A DNA stretch of 64,000 nucleotides from Apostichopus japonicus (GCF_037975245.1 NC_092561.1:12895001-12959000); one strand, 5' to 3'; counted from the first letter of the stretch, positions 1 through 12,142 are shown. Numbers and translations: made by a program. The notes: generated by a model from the sequence alone, not told the origin.

Positions 1-152
1 ACGTACTGTACTGTATCTTTACCAGCACATCTCTCAAAATAAAATGAAAATGATTGTGAAATGTGTGAGTCTAGACACAATTGTGTGTCAGACAAGTTAC
101 ATTGTTATGCTTCTAATTGCACTTAATTTATATCACAAAGCCTACAAAGCTG

Positions 153-205
153 CCTCCCCTCCCCTCCCCTCCCCTCCCCTCCCCTCCCCTCCCCTCCCCC
201 TCCCC
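153..205. repeat. (CCCCT)n microsatellite
   Basis: About ten uninterrupted copies of the pentanucleotide TCCCC lie in otherwise AT-rich DNA. This is a simple C-rich repeat, read directly from the sequence. Nothing adjacent suggests a promoter or gene. Confidence 0.95.
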
Positions 206-1324
206 ACCCAATAAAATAGAGGAAAGATTTTTTTTTACAAAATAGGTTCTGCCTGCTCCCTGGAGAAGCTTTGGGCCCCCTAAAGTCTACCTATGCCCCT
301 CAATTTAGGTTAACATATGTCTAATTTAAAAACTCAATGCTCTTAGATATTTATCACCCAAATACTTTTCATACTGGTTTTGATCACATATGAAAAGAAT
401 GCAAAGTGGAAAATGACAACAACAAAAAATGACTTTCACTTCAATATATTTGAATGACACTTGACTAGTCAGTCAAACCATTGAATAAAATGTTTACAAG
501 TATCATCATTTGGATACTACAAACTGGGGGCATCAGAACAGTTCTCTGATGCTACATCTGTAGCCTACCATGGTGATAGCTATTACAGTACTGTCTAGTC
601 CCACATATAATATAGCAAGGTTTGTACACAGAAGCAGACAAATCATATTACATACACCACCATGGAGGTAAAAACAGAACCTCCATTCATACACAATGTT
701 CACATTTCATTACTGGTTGAGCCACAGCTCAAGGTGATGACAGACTCACAACATGGAAAGCCAAGTGATTTCTTGCCACTTAATAATTTACAGTCTTTGA
801 AAATTAATTGTTTCCACCTAGTCTGTCAGTTCCAATTAACACTGTTTGTGAAATTGAGCTGAAGGACACTAGTGATAGCTGACAGGTGTAAGCAATCACC
901 CACTAGTGTTGAGTTCATATTTATGTACCATGGATGGCTGTGCTGCTACAGAATATGATACATACACCCAAAATATGAGACAATCATGTTCATTCTGATG
1001 ATAGAAGTTCAAATTATGTTTTCACTTTATCTCCATTTTCTGATAAATCTTTGCATATTTTTAAGTGTCAGCTAAAATATTATAACTTGCAGGTCTTTTC
1101 AAGATCAGTGCTAAGTACTCTCCCAGTGAAGATTCTAAAAACAAGGGGAAGCCCTGCTAAAACAAAGTAATATGGTAGGCCTTGTTGTCAACATGTTTAT
1201 ATGGCTTTATGCAGACAAACATATCTGCATTTTATGTGCACTGGTCTAGTCTGTAATCTTTGTTGTCATTATCAGTAATTTATTGAAGTAATTGAGATTC
1301 TGCATTCAGAAGTACTGTTCTAGA
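206..1324. other. Non-coding stretch, nothing recognised
   Basis: AT-rich sequence. The longest reading frame is 66 codons (662-862, plus) and has no recognisable domain. I see no repeat unit, RNA gene or splice-bounded exon resembling a known protein. Confidence 0.6.
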
Positions 1325-2781
1325 TGGTCATTTTCACAATCAGTGGTGTAACTTTTGTACACTCAGGGCCAAAATTTCAAACACCATATATATTGAAATT
1401 TTTACTAACATCACATGTTAAAGGGTTCAAATTTTTGTAACTTCAACTTTTCGGAGCTTAAACATATACGTTTATGGGTGTAATTTTTTGGTGACTGTAT
1501 GACTCTAGGAAACTTTAAGCAAAAAGATATATTTTTAAGCAACCATATTTACACAGTGTTAAAACAGTACTCTGTTTCAAGTAAACTTTAAAATGCTTAT
1601 CATTATATGTTACTTAAAAATGAAAAGGATTTGGCAGAAATTTTGTATTACTATTGCAGATATTTCCATGTTAACTGAAAATTTATTGGAAATCAAGGAT
1701 TGTTTTTCTTAATTTTAACTTTAAACTATTTAATAAAAAGATAAGGCCAAGTCAAACACCCTAAATAATGTCTCCTCACAGAGGGCTAATATCCAATCCA
1801 AGTTGCACAAAAATCCATGCAGTTTTGCAAAAGTTGGAATTTTCCCACTTACGCGTTTCGGAGGTGACGTTAACATTTTACGTGTGTTTCGGAGGTGACA
1901 AAAATGTTTACAAGTTGTTGTAAAGGCTTTTTTGCTAATTAACAAAGAATTAACCACTTAAACTCAATGAATATTCATAACATCTTTAATCAAACACTGA
2001 TTTAAATAAAAAATATCTCTGCCAAGTAGCAGAGAATGTACATCAACTACCTGTACAACTAGTGAAACAAGTCAAAGAATACAGAACACAGAATACAATA
2101 GTTTTATGTTATAAAAAATAGGTAAATGTCAGGTAAAGCAAATAAGGGCATTTAAAAAGCAATTGTAAACATTGGGCAGTCAAAGTCTCTTACGTGGCAC
2201 TCATATTGCAAATGATTTTCTCACATACAACATATTGTATATACCTTCAGTCTCTTTTGTTTCGGAGGTGACGCTAAACGTTTACACAACCCAGAAGGCT
2301 TGATTTATGCTAAAACACATAGAACTTACCTTGGAAAGTATGAAAAACATTAGAAGGATATGTTGATAATATTTTAATGACATTCATGATACTAGAACTG
2401 TGACTGCTTTTGCTGCCATTCATGATAACTTGGAGACAATACTGTATCCATTCAAAATCATTTGGTTAAATTCACACTGTTTTGGCTAATTGCATATGAA
2501 ATATTATACCACAAAGAAATGATTAACATTGCATAGCCATTAGCCATTTTGACTGCTAGTTACAGTATCATTTATGTTGGTTACACTTTTGGCAGTGAAA
2601 CTGACTGTCACATTCCTGTAACCTTTTACAAATTTGAAGAGGATATTCAGTCAATTATTCTGGAAAAAAACACTTCATTAACATGACCTAACCACAGTCT
2701 ATCAAAGTTTTAGTGAAAAGTTAGGTTAACACTTGTCAAAAACTGCATAAATGATGGGCTTAAATCAATTAACAGCAGCTT

Positions 2782-3817
2782 GGCCTTGTTCACATTTAAG
2801 AATGCACCCGTACTTCAAGTCCTCAAGGGAAATTCATTCCCTTAGTGTGAACACTCCTTTACTCATACTTCAAGTCGGCATGCAGTCTTAAGAATTTATC
2901 CTGCATTCTCAGTAAATGTGATGTGAATGGTCGGAGACTTAATGGTGACCCGAGATTTCCGATATATATGAGTTGCTATTGGGCGGGTAGTACGTACATG
3001 TATGTGTTTGTCAGAGCGTTGCCCTTCTTAACAGAAACACTACCAAACGATGCTATTCGTGAACCCATTTCATTTTCTTTGAACCGATTTGACCAACACT
3101 GCAGAAAAGACGCTGTAACCGGTTGTGAGACAAAAACAAACTAAATGACAGTCCACTTAAATCTACTGTAATAGCCTTAAATTCATTGTACGCCGTACTG
3201 ACAGATTTTTGAAGAGGCAAAAATCTGTAATTTGATGGTTATTTCAAAACGGATGATTTTGGGTTTGGTTGCTATGGAAGTTAGTAAAAGGCTAAAACCA
3301 TTACGTCTGGCCTGGCCTATAATGAAGTTGCACTTACTAGCCTACTGTATACAGATACATTAGACCTTACTAGGTCTTTAGACCTAACATTAAATGCCTT
3401 TGATGTTAGATTAGCCTCAAATGCGACATCAAGCAGTAAAACACTGACTAGCAAGATCGTTTGCTCATCCACTGAAGGGTTTGGAAGAAATTCAAATCTG
3501 GGTTAAAATGTTATGGTAATGCCAGTACGGAGTTGTTTGAATACAGTTAACTGTTTATGTGCGATGATTGTACGTTGCCGTGCAGTGGTGTACGGAGTAG
3601 TAGGTACTAGTACAGAACATAAGACAATGGCAAAGCACAGGGGGAATGTAAACAGCTGATATGACCTTTATACGCCTGCGCAGTATATTAATCTCGCAAA
3701 CAGACGAAACTTACTCCTTCTGAAATGTGAATGCGTCTTGTTCTTAACTAGTTAATCCTCCTTGCGGACTTAATATCAATAATCGCCCAGGTTGCATTCT
3801 TAAATGTGAACAAGGCC
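2782..3817. mobile_element. Nested DNA element with 24-bp perfect terminal inverted repeats
   Basis: Positions 2782-2805 (starting GGCCTTGTTCACATTTAAGA) and 3794-3817 are perfect inverted complements. The 1,036-bp element sits inside the larger 1325-6024 element and contains none of its 14-bp motifs, so it probably inserted later. The interior is relatively rich in CpG. It holds a 73-codon frame (2923-3144, plus) with no recognisable domain. No certain target duplication: flanks read CTT on the left and TAA on the right. Non-autonomous; superfamily unassigned. Confidence 0.7.
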
Positions 3818-3894
3818 TAAGAGACCATCTGGAGCGACATTCTAGAATTAAATGAGTTTTCACTCTATAAAGGTTAATTGTTTGTAATTGGTTG

Positions 3895-4260
3895 TTAAAG
3901 GCATTGAAGACTCGCCCCAAACCGTGTGCGGCCATCTGAAAAATGTAACTTTCTGTTGCTTGCAAGTGACGTTTTGTTCGTGTCACTACAAAATACAGAC
4001 AATAATGAAACGTGATATACGTTGTTATCTTTAGCTGGACCTGAGATGTCCATCGCTGTATCGTTGTACAATGTGCTGTGCTGTAGCTGTACTGACTGTA
4101 CACTAGTTAGTGTCTATTAACGATGGTAGCAAGCTGTGTGTGTATTTTCTGGGATCGATGGTGGTGTCTAACACTTCTGTTACACCTCATCGAAACTAGG
4201 TCAGATTACCAGCATTAGACGTTTCCTTTTGCACCAGTCTTCACTCTTCACACCCTTTAA
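3895..4260. mobile_element. TTAA-flanked MITE, family Z copy 1
   Basis: Starts TTAA-AGGCATTGAAGACTCG and ends with a diverged inverted version before TTAA (4257-4260). It aligns along its length with copies at 12572-12929 and 38960-39325, sharing internal stretches such as GACCTGAGATGTCCATCGCTG and CTGTGTGTGTATTTTCT. TTAA target duplication is typical of the piggyBac and Kolobok superfamilies, but the ends lack the CCY start of piggyBac. No coding capacity. It lies within the 1325-6024 element. Confidence 0.8.
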
Positions 4261-6024
4261 GAAAAGGGAGGGGAATTCCCTATTCAAATTTTATGTATTT
4301 TTGGGAAATCTCTTTTCAGACAATTTGCTGTGATAACAACAGCTCATTAAAGAAGCAATAAGATTCTTTCTTTTTGCTTCAAATGTTACAACTGCAGGTC
4401 TACATATTGTGAACAAATATTCTGAACTTTTGTAGGATATTTACCTGGACCAAATAGTAGAGCCCTCCGTGGTTATAGTGGGAATCATGCAAATTAATGT
4501 GTATACTGGTACAGGTCAACATGGTGCAAATTAAACCTGTGAACATGTACTCAACAGCACTGTAGAACTCACAGAAGGTAACATATAACTGCAGCACAAG
4601 TGTATGCACTAGTAGAATATTTCATAAATATGCTCAAACAAAGGGATAGTTCAGTATATTACATGTAAACAATCAATGTCACCTCCGAAACGATAGCAAA
4701 GACCACAGGCAGATTGAGCTAATTATCTGATAAATTTGTCCCATGTTAATAAAGTTTTAAAAACTGCATGTTTGGTGATTGTGATCTTTTATGGACAGCA
4801 CTTCATTACTAATCGATCATTTCATTCAAGTTTATTAATAGCACTAATGTAAGCAATGGTACACTATCTCTTGTCCAGAAAGGGGAAAAAGTGGCAAAAA
4901 AACACATATTTGTAATTTATTCATCAACTGTGCATGTGAGATGTTCATTAATACTTTGTTCAGTTTGTTACAGTGTTTTCTAAGGTAGATCAAGTCATCC
5001 ATTAGCATATGATGGTACACAAACAGCAGAAATGTAAAAAATGTAGTGTTAACAATATTGTGTCACCTCCGAAACATTAATTTACAGTTTAATTCAAATT
5101 TAACATTATTTATAAAGGACCTTTTAAAAAATATTATCATACTGGTTGCTACACCTCTACAGAATTACTGTAATATGAGTTTTAGCCAAGGAAGATGTTT
5201 ATTGGATCAGTAGAGATCAAATTTCCAACTAACCTGTTTCGGAGGTGACAAGGTGTTTCGGAGGTGACGCATGTTAACGGAAAGTTAAGAATCTCCCAGA
5301 AATTAAAACGAGTGGTCATGTTGTCATAACTTTTACTCAAATATTACGTTAGGGGGTGAGGTATATTTTAATATGTTCAAAATGGCTATACTATTGTTTA
5401 CATAAATCTTGGACTGAAGAATGCTTTGTTTCGGAGGTGACGGAAAAGTTAACGGAAAAGTTAACATTAAATTTGAAATTAACACAATTTTTTTAAGAAT
5501 TCCAAATGAAAAATATTTTTTGGCCCAGATATTAGACACATTAGTTATTGTAATAATGCAACCTTACTCAACAAAATTTACACTGCTTAACTAGAACTTA
5601 GTTGCAGTCAAACTTAGGTACCAATTGTTAACGGAAAATGTCACCTCCGAAACGACAAAATCTAGCCACCGTTCCTTGGAGAAGGAAAGGAAGGAAACCT
5701 GGGGAACACAATTGCATTTTAGTTTGGACACTTGTTGATAATATCAACCAAATAAGAACTGGAAAATACCTTCCACCAATAAGTACAGGCTCTGACAAAA
5801 ACAGTGTTGTTGAGAGTGTACGGCTGAACTAGCATATTTTAAGCATGTTTATGGCCACCAAATCAACCTGAAGAAACCGAGAAAGTTCGTTAAGCTACCC
5901 AAGGTAGACTTCACTTAGGATGGTCAAATGGCAAAAAATCTAAGAATTCTGGTATTTGGTCACTGAGTTACAAAGCAATAAGTGCCAATATTGGAAGTTA
6001 CACCACTGATTGTGAAAATGACCA

Positions 6025-7453
6025 GATATCAACAGCAACGTCACAGATAACTCACATTCAGCTTCTATTCTGTAATGTATGTTGCGTTTCATAACTGTAA
6101 TGTATCTTGGATCAAATTGCTTAGACCGAGGACCTCCTCCTCGGTGCTGCTATTGTCTGTGTTGCCGAGGAGGTGTTGCCATTGTCTGTATTTCCGGGTA
6201 GAAATGTCATGGTGGTTGGTATTTCATAGCCAATCTCAATATGGTATCAATTACACTTAGACTCCAACCTACAGTACTAATATTTACACCTTTCTGGGTG
6301 ATGCTTACATTAAATAACGGTCAAGTTTAAAAATCATGTTTTGTGAGTGTTTGAACAATTTTTGTCATTTGAAGGAATTTTTATATGATTATTGCCACTT
6401 CATAAATTCAAGAACAGTTTAGTCTATTTAGAAATATCAACCAGTAAAGCACAAATCTTGCAGCTTCCTACTCAGTTTACAGGACTTTAATTATTAGCAA
6501 CAATACAGAACTGTTAATTACCTGCATATTACACCGTTAATTAAAGTAAGCAACACCTGCCCGCTAATTGATCTGTTTATTCATTATGATGCTCTTGGTG
6601 ATATGATTGTTCTGTATGGATTGTAGGTTTTGTTTTGTTTGGCCCGCTATTTAAATATTTTCCAATAATTTCCAATAGATTTTGGTTGGAACAGGTCTAT
6701 TCCCCAAACAACCTTTGTAATGTTGATTTTGTAAGATTTCCAAAGTTTTGTTTAAACACAATATTCCCAACATTTACTGTAAGGATATACCTTTGGCTTT
6801 CCATTAAGAATGCCTATAGATTACAAAATTTATCTTAGATTTCCAAGCCACTGAGAGATGATAATATATTTACTGAATACTGATTACAGCGGTGCTTAAT
6901 ATCTTTCAGGTCTTCAGTGATAGTCTCTGAACTTAATGATATAAGTTTCCTTAGATGTGAGGATTTTTATTAGTATTGACTACCAGAGACTATTTTATTT
7001 TCTCAATTGAACTTTTTCATCTCACATTCTGATATAAATGTTGTCTGGAGCACATTTTCCTTCTGTACCGCTTTAATCATAAACCAATTTTTTTTGTTGT
7101 TGAAATTGATTGAAGCTGGCTGTTGGAATGCTTTGAAAGGTTCTGCAGTGGAAAACAAAATAGTATTAATTAATGCTGTAGACTGAAATGCTTTGATACT
7201 CCCATGGGAGACTAGTACAGTTAAACTAGAATGAAAGTACTGAACAGTATGAAAGAAGCCTATACTATTATGTAGTTTTAGTCTGCTCAGTACTACTGTA
7301 TGTATTGGTTGCAACAATTCGGATCCAAGCAAAAAGGGAACTGCCAAGTTTCTTTGTTATTCTCGAGTGAGGATAACAAACGTGTCAGTGTAATGTTCAA
7401 GGGAGCTGGAACTATCTCATAGCCTAATTACTACAGTACAGTAGTTAGGTAAT
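6025..7453. other. Non-coding stretch, nothing recognised
   Basis: The longest frame is 114 codons on the minus strand (7003-7347), with no recognisable domain and AT-rich composition. A short imperfect duplication around a CGAGGAGGT-type core lies near 6125-6200. No other structure seen. Confidence 0.55.
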
Positions 7454-7695
7454 TGTATGTATGTATTTTAGATCCTCCTGCAAGCAGGAACTCACGAAGA
7501 AGCCATCATTGGCTTATCAAAGCCTTAAGCTGACCGAAGTCAGTCTCTTAGATTCATATATTTTATGTCCATGATTATGAATTGTCAATTGTCAACAACT
7601 CTGTAACTGGACGACATACATTAATCTTGGAGTGACTCGTACTCGGGACCTAATGACTGAAAGGCACCGGCGTTAACCGCTGAGCTAACACTCCT
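7454..7695 (-). mobile_element. tRNA-derived SINE, copy 1
   Basis: Read on the minus strand from 7695, the head starts GGAGTGTTAGCTCAGCGGTT, matching a tRNA/Pol III A box (TAGCTCAGCGG). A degenerate B box (GAGTACGAGTCAC) follows about 40 bp later. A unique body follows, and the element ends in a short ATAC-type simple repeat (7454-7470 on the plus strand). A second copy at 47533-47782 has the same order and a better B box. Known SINE organisation is tRNA-like head, unique body and simple tail. No clear target duplication. Confidence 0.85.
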
Positions 7696-8369
7696 TCAAA
7701 GCACTTGAAGGAGAATATTGATGGAAGGACTCAAGGAGCGTTCTGGCTATCGTGTCAGTATACAAGGATGCATTACAGTAATCAGTTTGCTTTAACTTGA
7801 TAGCATTATGGAAGTTGAGAAGTATCCTTTTCTCAGTCTCTTTGGACTGTTTGGCAACAAAATGGAAAATAAATTCAGTACAGATGAGGCGATGACCTTA
7901 AGAGACCCTTTTGATACAGTAGTTCTACTTAGAAGTCATCCTACACTCCCCTTACTTACTTTCAAATTCACCTGCAATAGGTGCAGTCAAGCAGATAACA
8001 AGATTGCGCTGATCTACAGAATTGTACTTCATTCAAAATACTCCATTCTAATTTGGTGGTTTGGTATAGGGTTTCAGTTATTTACAAACTAGCCTCCTGT
8101 TTAGAGATGTTACCTCAGCTCAGATGAATGTAAATATTCATTCAGATTGTCTCCAGTTGGCAGGTCAGGACTCCTTTGTGTTGTCACAATAACTGTCTTT
8201 GTTTTAATAATTGGTAATTCGTAAAAACAGCAGAAATCACACACAACTGAAGGCCCCACCTACATTGTTCAAACATGTATTATACTGAATAACTGAATAA
8301 AATCATGCACTGACGACTTTGAGTTCAATGAACTTCATTTACTGAAAAGTGCCAGTATCAGCATGCCCA
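7696..8369. other. Non-coding stretch, nothing recognised
   Basis: A 94-codon plus-strand frame (7808-8092) is present but resembles no family I know. No repeat or RNA feature seen. Confidence 0.5.
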
Positions 8370-8605
8370 TAAAAGGAATGACCCTCCTTACCAAAACCTA
8401 AAACTGCTGCATGCCCCCAAAAGTAATGACCCTACCAACATCTAAAATGCTACAGTGATCATTTGAGTAATGACCCTACCAACAACCGAACTGCTACAAT
8501 GATCATTGCTTGCATTATTGCATATATTTATATGCCTTGTGGCACAACCGAACTGCTACAATGATCATTTGCTTACATATATATATGCCTTGTGGCAATG
8601 GTGAC
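8370..8605. repeat. Local imperfect duplication cluster
   Basis: The phrases AATGACCCTACCAACA, AACCGAACTGCTACAATGATC and TATATGCCTTGTGGCA each recur two to three times in about 230 bp with variable spacing. This is a short, irregular tandem array. Confidence 0.75.
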
Positions 8606-9202
8606 TTTTCTATTTACTCAAAGTTGAAGAAGGATATGCTCATTAACAAAATATTCTTTAGCTCTTGGAGCTGTAAGATTAGAAAAGCTTCACCTTATTT
8701 TCATGGCAACCCTGGGACACTTGAAATTCAGTTTAGGTATTTCATTTTAATTGTGGATTTAAAACTTGCATTTCTCTTAACTGTTTTCTTACAATGTGGT
8801 TAAAAGAAGAGGCATTGAGCCATTTGAGGATTGAAATTTGTGCTCAGTATGGTAGCTTGAGTAAGTTGAGTGCAAACTGTTCATTGTGTAAGCTACATAA
8901 AAAGCTTACATTGTTTTTCAATATGATGTCATCAGATCAAGATGTTTGCATAATTTGCATGCATCTTGTTAATGCTTTGAACATAAAAGATGTGATGAAT
9001 TTATTGTTCACTCCATCTATTCCAACGGGCCAAATGTTAAGCAGAAGAAAAGTATATTGTCATCATTGTGCGATGATAGTATTAACTACTGTACCGAAAA
9101 CAGATTGTTTGTCTGTTTGTCAAGATCGAATGCATAATGAGGCATTAATTTCCATAATTACAAGAGTCTGCTGGTTTCTGAGTCAATAATTATATGACTG
9201 TG
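8606..9202. other. Region with an unassigned 131-codon reading frame
   Basis: A plus-strand frame at 8794-9189 encodes 131 residues with ten or so cysteines, scattered rather than in a zinc-finger spacing. No promoter, splice signal or homology is evident. The most likely reading is a chance frame, though an unrecognised exon cannot be excluded. Confidence 0.3.
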
Positions 9203-10076
9203 GTTCTATTGTTCCATTCTATAGACATAATAGCCATGTGTTCTGTACATTGTACCATTCTATAGACATAATAGCCATGTGTTCTGTAGTACCTCTCTAC
9301 AGACATAATAGCCATGTGTTCTGTAGTACCATTTTATAGACATAGCCATGTGTTCTGTAGTACCATTCTATAGACATAATAGCCATGTGTTCTATAGTTC
9401 CATTCTATAGACATAATAGCCATGTGTTCTGTAGTACCATTCTATAGACATAATAGCCATGTGTTCTATAGTTCCATTCTATAGACATAATAGCCATGTG
9501 TTCTGTAGTACCATTCTATAGACATAATAGCCATGTGTTCTATAGTTCCATTCTATAGACATAATAGCCATGTGTTCTGTAGTACCATTCTATAGACATA
9601 ATAGCCATGTGTTCTGTAGTACCATTCTATAGACATAATAGCCATGTGTTCTGTCCTGTAGTACCATACTATAGACATAATCGCCATGTGTTCTATAGTT
9701 CCATTCTATAGACATAATCGCCATGTGTTCTATAGTTTCATTCTATAGACATAATAGCCATGTGTTCTATAGTTCCATTCTATAGACATAATCGCCATGT
9801 GTTCTATAGTTCCATTCTATAGACATAATCGCCATGTGTTCTATAGTTCCATTCTATAGACATAATCGCCATGTGTTCTGTAGTACCATTCTACAGACGT
9901 AATAGTCATGTGTTCTATAGTTCCATTCTCTAGACATAATAGCCATGTGTTCTGTAGTACCATTTTATAGACATAGCCATGTGTTCTGTAGTACCTTTCT
10001 ATAGACAAAATAGTCATGTGTTCTGTAATACCATTATATAGACATAATAGCCATGTGTTCTGTATAATTACCATTG
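9203..10076. repeat. 37-bp minisatellite, about 23 copies
   Basis: The unit contains CCATTCTATAGACATAATAG followed by CCATGTGTTCTGTAGTA. Variants alternate between TGTAGTACCA and TATAGTTCCA junctions, and between AATAG and AATCG. Several units carry short deletions (near 9336 and 9963). The repeat keeps some minus-strand frames open, so the 77-codon frame at 9841-10074 is a by-product. Confidence 0.97.
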
Positions 10077-10471
10077 TATATAATTCTGTTGTGCTTTACA
10101 TTAGTTCACATTACCCATAAAGGTGATGCATGTGTGATCCAACATCATATTTGACCTTTGACATCTCCCTCACAAGTCTGTTGTTACTCCCCCTGCTGAT
10201 TCTAACCTAGTTCTAACACAGAACTGCTGCTTGGATGTCAAACCTAATTTGCCTGTTTTGCTTGGATTAAAAGTATTCTTTGACAAAGCTGCAAAAATCC
10301 GCTGAGGGAGCGGTTGGTTAATAGGGCGAGAGTTAGCTAGCGTAAATCATTAGTTGGAGTTAGAAGCTTTTGGTCGGTCAATGACACATTGGATTAACAT
10401 ATTGCACAGGTACTGTAGGTAAATAAGCTCATAATGTAGTCAACAGAAAGCTTATTAACACTGAATGTCAT
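10077..10471. other. Non-coding stretch, nothing recognised
   Basis: No repeat, RNA gene or coding signal seen between the 37-bp array and the hAT-type element. Confidence 0.55.
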
Positions 10472-10775
10472 GTAATTTGCAGGCGCGTAGCCAAGGGGGG
10501 GCGAAGGGGGCAGCCGCCCCCCCCCGTGAGCATAATTTTTTTTCTTTTTTTTAAATGTTTTTATGATATTGCTAGTATTTTCAAAAGAGAAAATGCTAAG
10601 ATGCAACTTACAAGGCCTGGGAAGTGCCTTTTCCAGCGATCTGGGAGGCATTCTAAGCCAAAATTTTCTTGTACGCTTCGCGCCAACCATGGTGGCGCTA
10701 CGCTTAGTTTTCAATGCCGAATCTACAGTTTCGCCCCTCCCTTGGCAAATTCCTGGCTACGCGCCGGGTAATTTG
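10472..10775. mobile_element. hAT-type MITE with exact 8-bp target duplication
   Basis: The direct duplication GTAATTTG occurs at 10472-10479 and 10768-10775. The 288-bp element between (10480-10767) has inverted ends sharing GGCGCGTAGCCA, followed by G-rich tracts on the left and the complementary C-rich tract on the right. The 8-bp duplication and CAG-like start fit the hAT superfamily. It contains a GGGGGCAGCCGCCCCC-type hairpin near 10506-10524. No transposase, so non-autonomous. The overlapping frames on both strands are not genes. Confidence 0.9.
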
Positions 10776-10939
10776 TGATGTTTTCTTCCCAAGCACTGAC
10801 TATAAATTGATCTTAAGTTTGTTAAGCCATGTTATGGTCTAGAGATGTATGTGTAACTAACCCAGTACAGTAAGTACAGTAATACATGTTTCTTTCTTTA
10901 GGGCTAAAAGTAAGCTGTGACCAATTACAGATGATCATC

Positions 10940-11466
10940 TGTAAGTCTCAATATGTGTTTGCCAAATTTAAATATCGACCTTTCCATCTCACTGCCCTAA
11001 AAGCTCAGTGAAAATGACACCATTTTATGCAATTTTCATATTAATATTATATTCATAATTTTTATTGAGTTATCTGTCGTTAAACATTGTGAGCTGAATA
11101 AAAATCGCCAGATTTATTAACAAGTTCATAGATTCTACGAACTCGAACTTCAATCAAAATTTGCAAGCCCTGCCCAACAGATCCTGCGCCAATCAAATCT
11201 CTGAATAAACAGGTGTTTCCAGACGTTTTCTCCGTGGAATTGGGTAAAAAATGTGGAGGGTACATGTATACTGTATATCGGTTACATTTGTGTAATGAGC
11301 ATGTTGATATGGGTGGTTGCAGTGATTTTACGGTAAATCGTTTGCTCCATATGGGTAACAGAAAATAAGTTTCTCAATTAAACCCACCTGGTCAGAGTGC
11401 ATATAGAAAAGGAAACATTGAATCTGCTTCAGAAGTTGCTTCAGCAAACACGTATTGAGACTTTAA
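10940..11466. mobile_element. TTAA-type MITE, family W copy A
   Basis: The element runs from 10944 to 11462, with inverted ends AGTCTCAATATGTGTTTGC (left) and, inverted on the right, AGTCTCAATACGTGTTTGC. The right flank is TTAA (11463-11466); the left flank TGTA is a degenerate match. It aligns along most of its length with the inverted copy at 28691-29205. No coding potential; the small frames here are incidental. Confidence 0.85.
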
Positions 11467-12142
11467 ATTCGCTCTCCAATACATAATTCCATAAACATTT
11501 TCACTGACATTTATGAAAGCTGAAGGAAAGCATAAACCCGGCTTACCCATCAGCTGGTGACTGATGGTGTCCATACACACTGTCATAAATCTGTACATGT
11601 TTAATATATAAAGCTTACAGAGTCTGTGTCTAAGTCTAGTTGTTAATGGAACCAGCATAGTGTCACATCCTCATATATTCCTGAATTCCCTGGACTGATA
11701 AATGAATTCAGAATGTCAAGGAACTCATGTTTTTTTAGTTTTTTCTTAGTATGCAACATACATGATACTGCTGTAGCTTTTTGGTGTGAAACATGCCCAT
11801 GGTAGACCAAACTGTATTAGAAGCTTCATAAGACAGTGACATTGATTATTTGAACAGTACTTACTCAACCAGGGTTTCTGTTAGTGCATGTACTGTAGTA
11901 GCATGCCTTACATTCTTATTGTCATGGTGACACAAAAGAAGAGTTAATTCTTTGTCTGAAAATAATTCAGACAGTATTTAATGTAATGTAAATATATTCT
12001 TAAAAGGCTCATTACCTGTACATGTAAAAACATCTCAACGCGTCGTACAACATATATAAATCGCAAGCAATGAAATAAAATTATCAAATTCAGTAAAAAT
12101 TAGAAACTCTCTGATACAAGAATAAGAATACTATTTAAAAAA
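11467..12142. other. Non-coding stretch, may include the 3' tail of the adjacent LINE remnant
   Basis: AT-rich. The part nearest 12142 would be the 3' untranslated tail of the minus-strand LINE fragment, but its end cannot be placed. Otherwise nothing seen. Confidence 0.4.

Larger units (their letters stand above)
1855..5653. repeat. Nine dispersed copies of the 14-bp motif GTTTCGGAGGTGAC
   Basis: Exact copies on the plus strand start at 1855, 1886, 2259, 5236, 5255 and 5428. Exact reverse complements start at 4678, 5062 and 5640. All nine lie inside the 1325-6024 inverted-repeat element, none in the two elements nested in it, and I found none elsewhere in the window. Most are followed or preceded within a few bases by GTTAAC or GTTAACGG. 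The arrangement suits binding sites for an element-encoded protein, which is inference. Confidence 0.85.
1325..6024. mobile_element. DNA transposon with 30-bp perfect terminal inverted repeats, composite
   Basis: Positions 1325-1354 and 5995-6024 are perfect inverted complements over 30 bp (left end starts TGGTCATTTTCACAATCAGT). The interior carries nine copies of a 14-bp motif, GTTTCGGAGGTGAC, in both orientations, and several GTTAACGGAAAAG-type motifs. This resembles the subterminal transposase-binding repeats of DNA transposons. Two further elements are nested inside (2782-3817 and 3895-4260), leaving about 3.3 kb of its own sequence. No transposase is recognisable and the longest own frames are under 80 codons, so it looks non-autonomous or decayed. 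A clear target duplication is not visible; a TA stands at matching positions just outside both ends (1321-1322 and 6027-6028). Superfamily not assigned. Confidence 0.75.

Noticed and set aside
7454-7695. A functional tRNA gene from the A and B boxes
   Set aside because: No cloverleaf arms can be completed, and the body and tail match a second dispersed copy, so it is a SINE.
8794-9189. 131-codon frame as a gene
   Set aside because: No domain, no splice or promoter context, and cysteines not in a recognised spacing. Kept only as an unassigned frame.
9203-10076. CRISPR-like regular array
   Set aside because: Units are head-to-tail with no unique spacers, in a clearly eukaryotic context. It is a 37-bp minisatellite.
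10526-10778. Overlapping plus and minus frames as small genes
   Set aside because: They lie inside the hAT-type MITE defined by its 8-bp target duplication.
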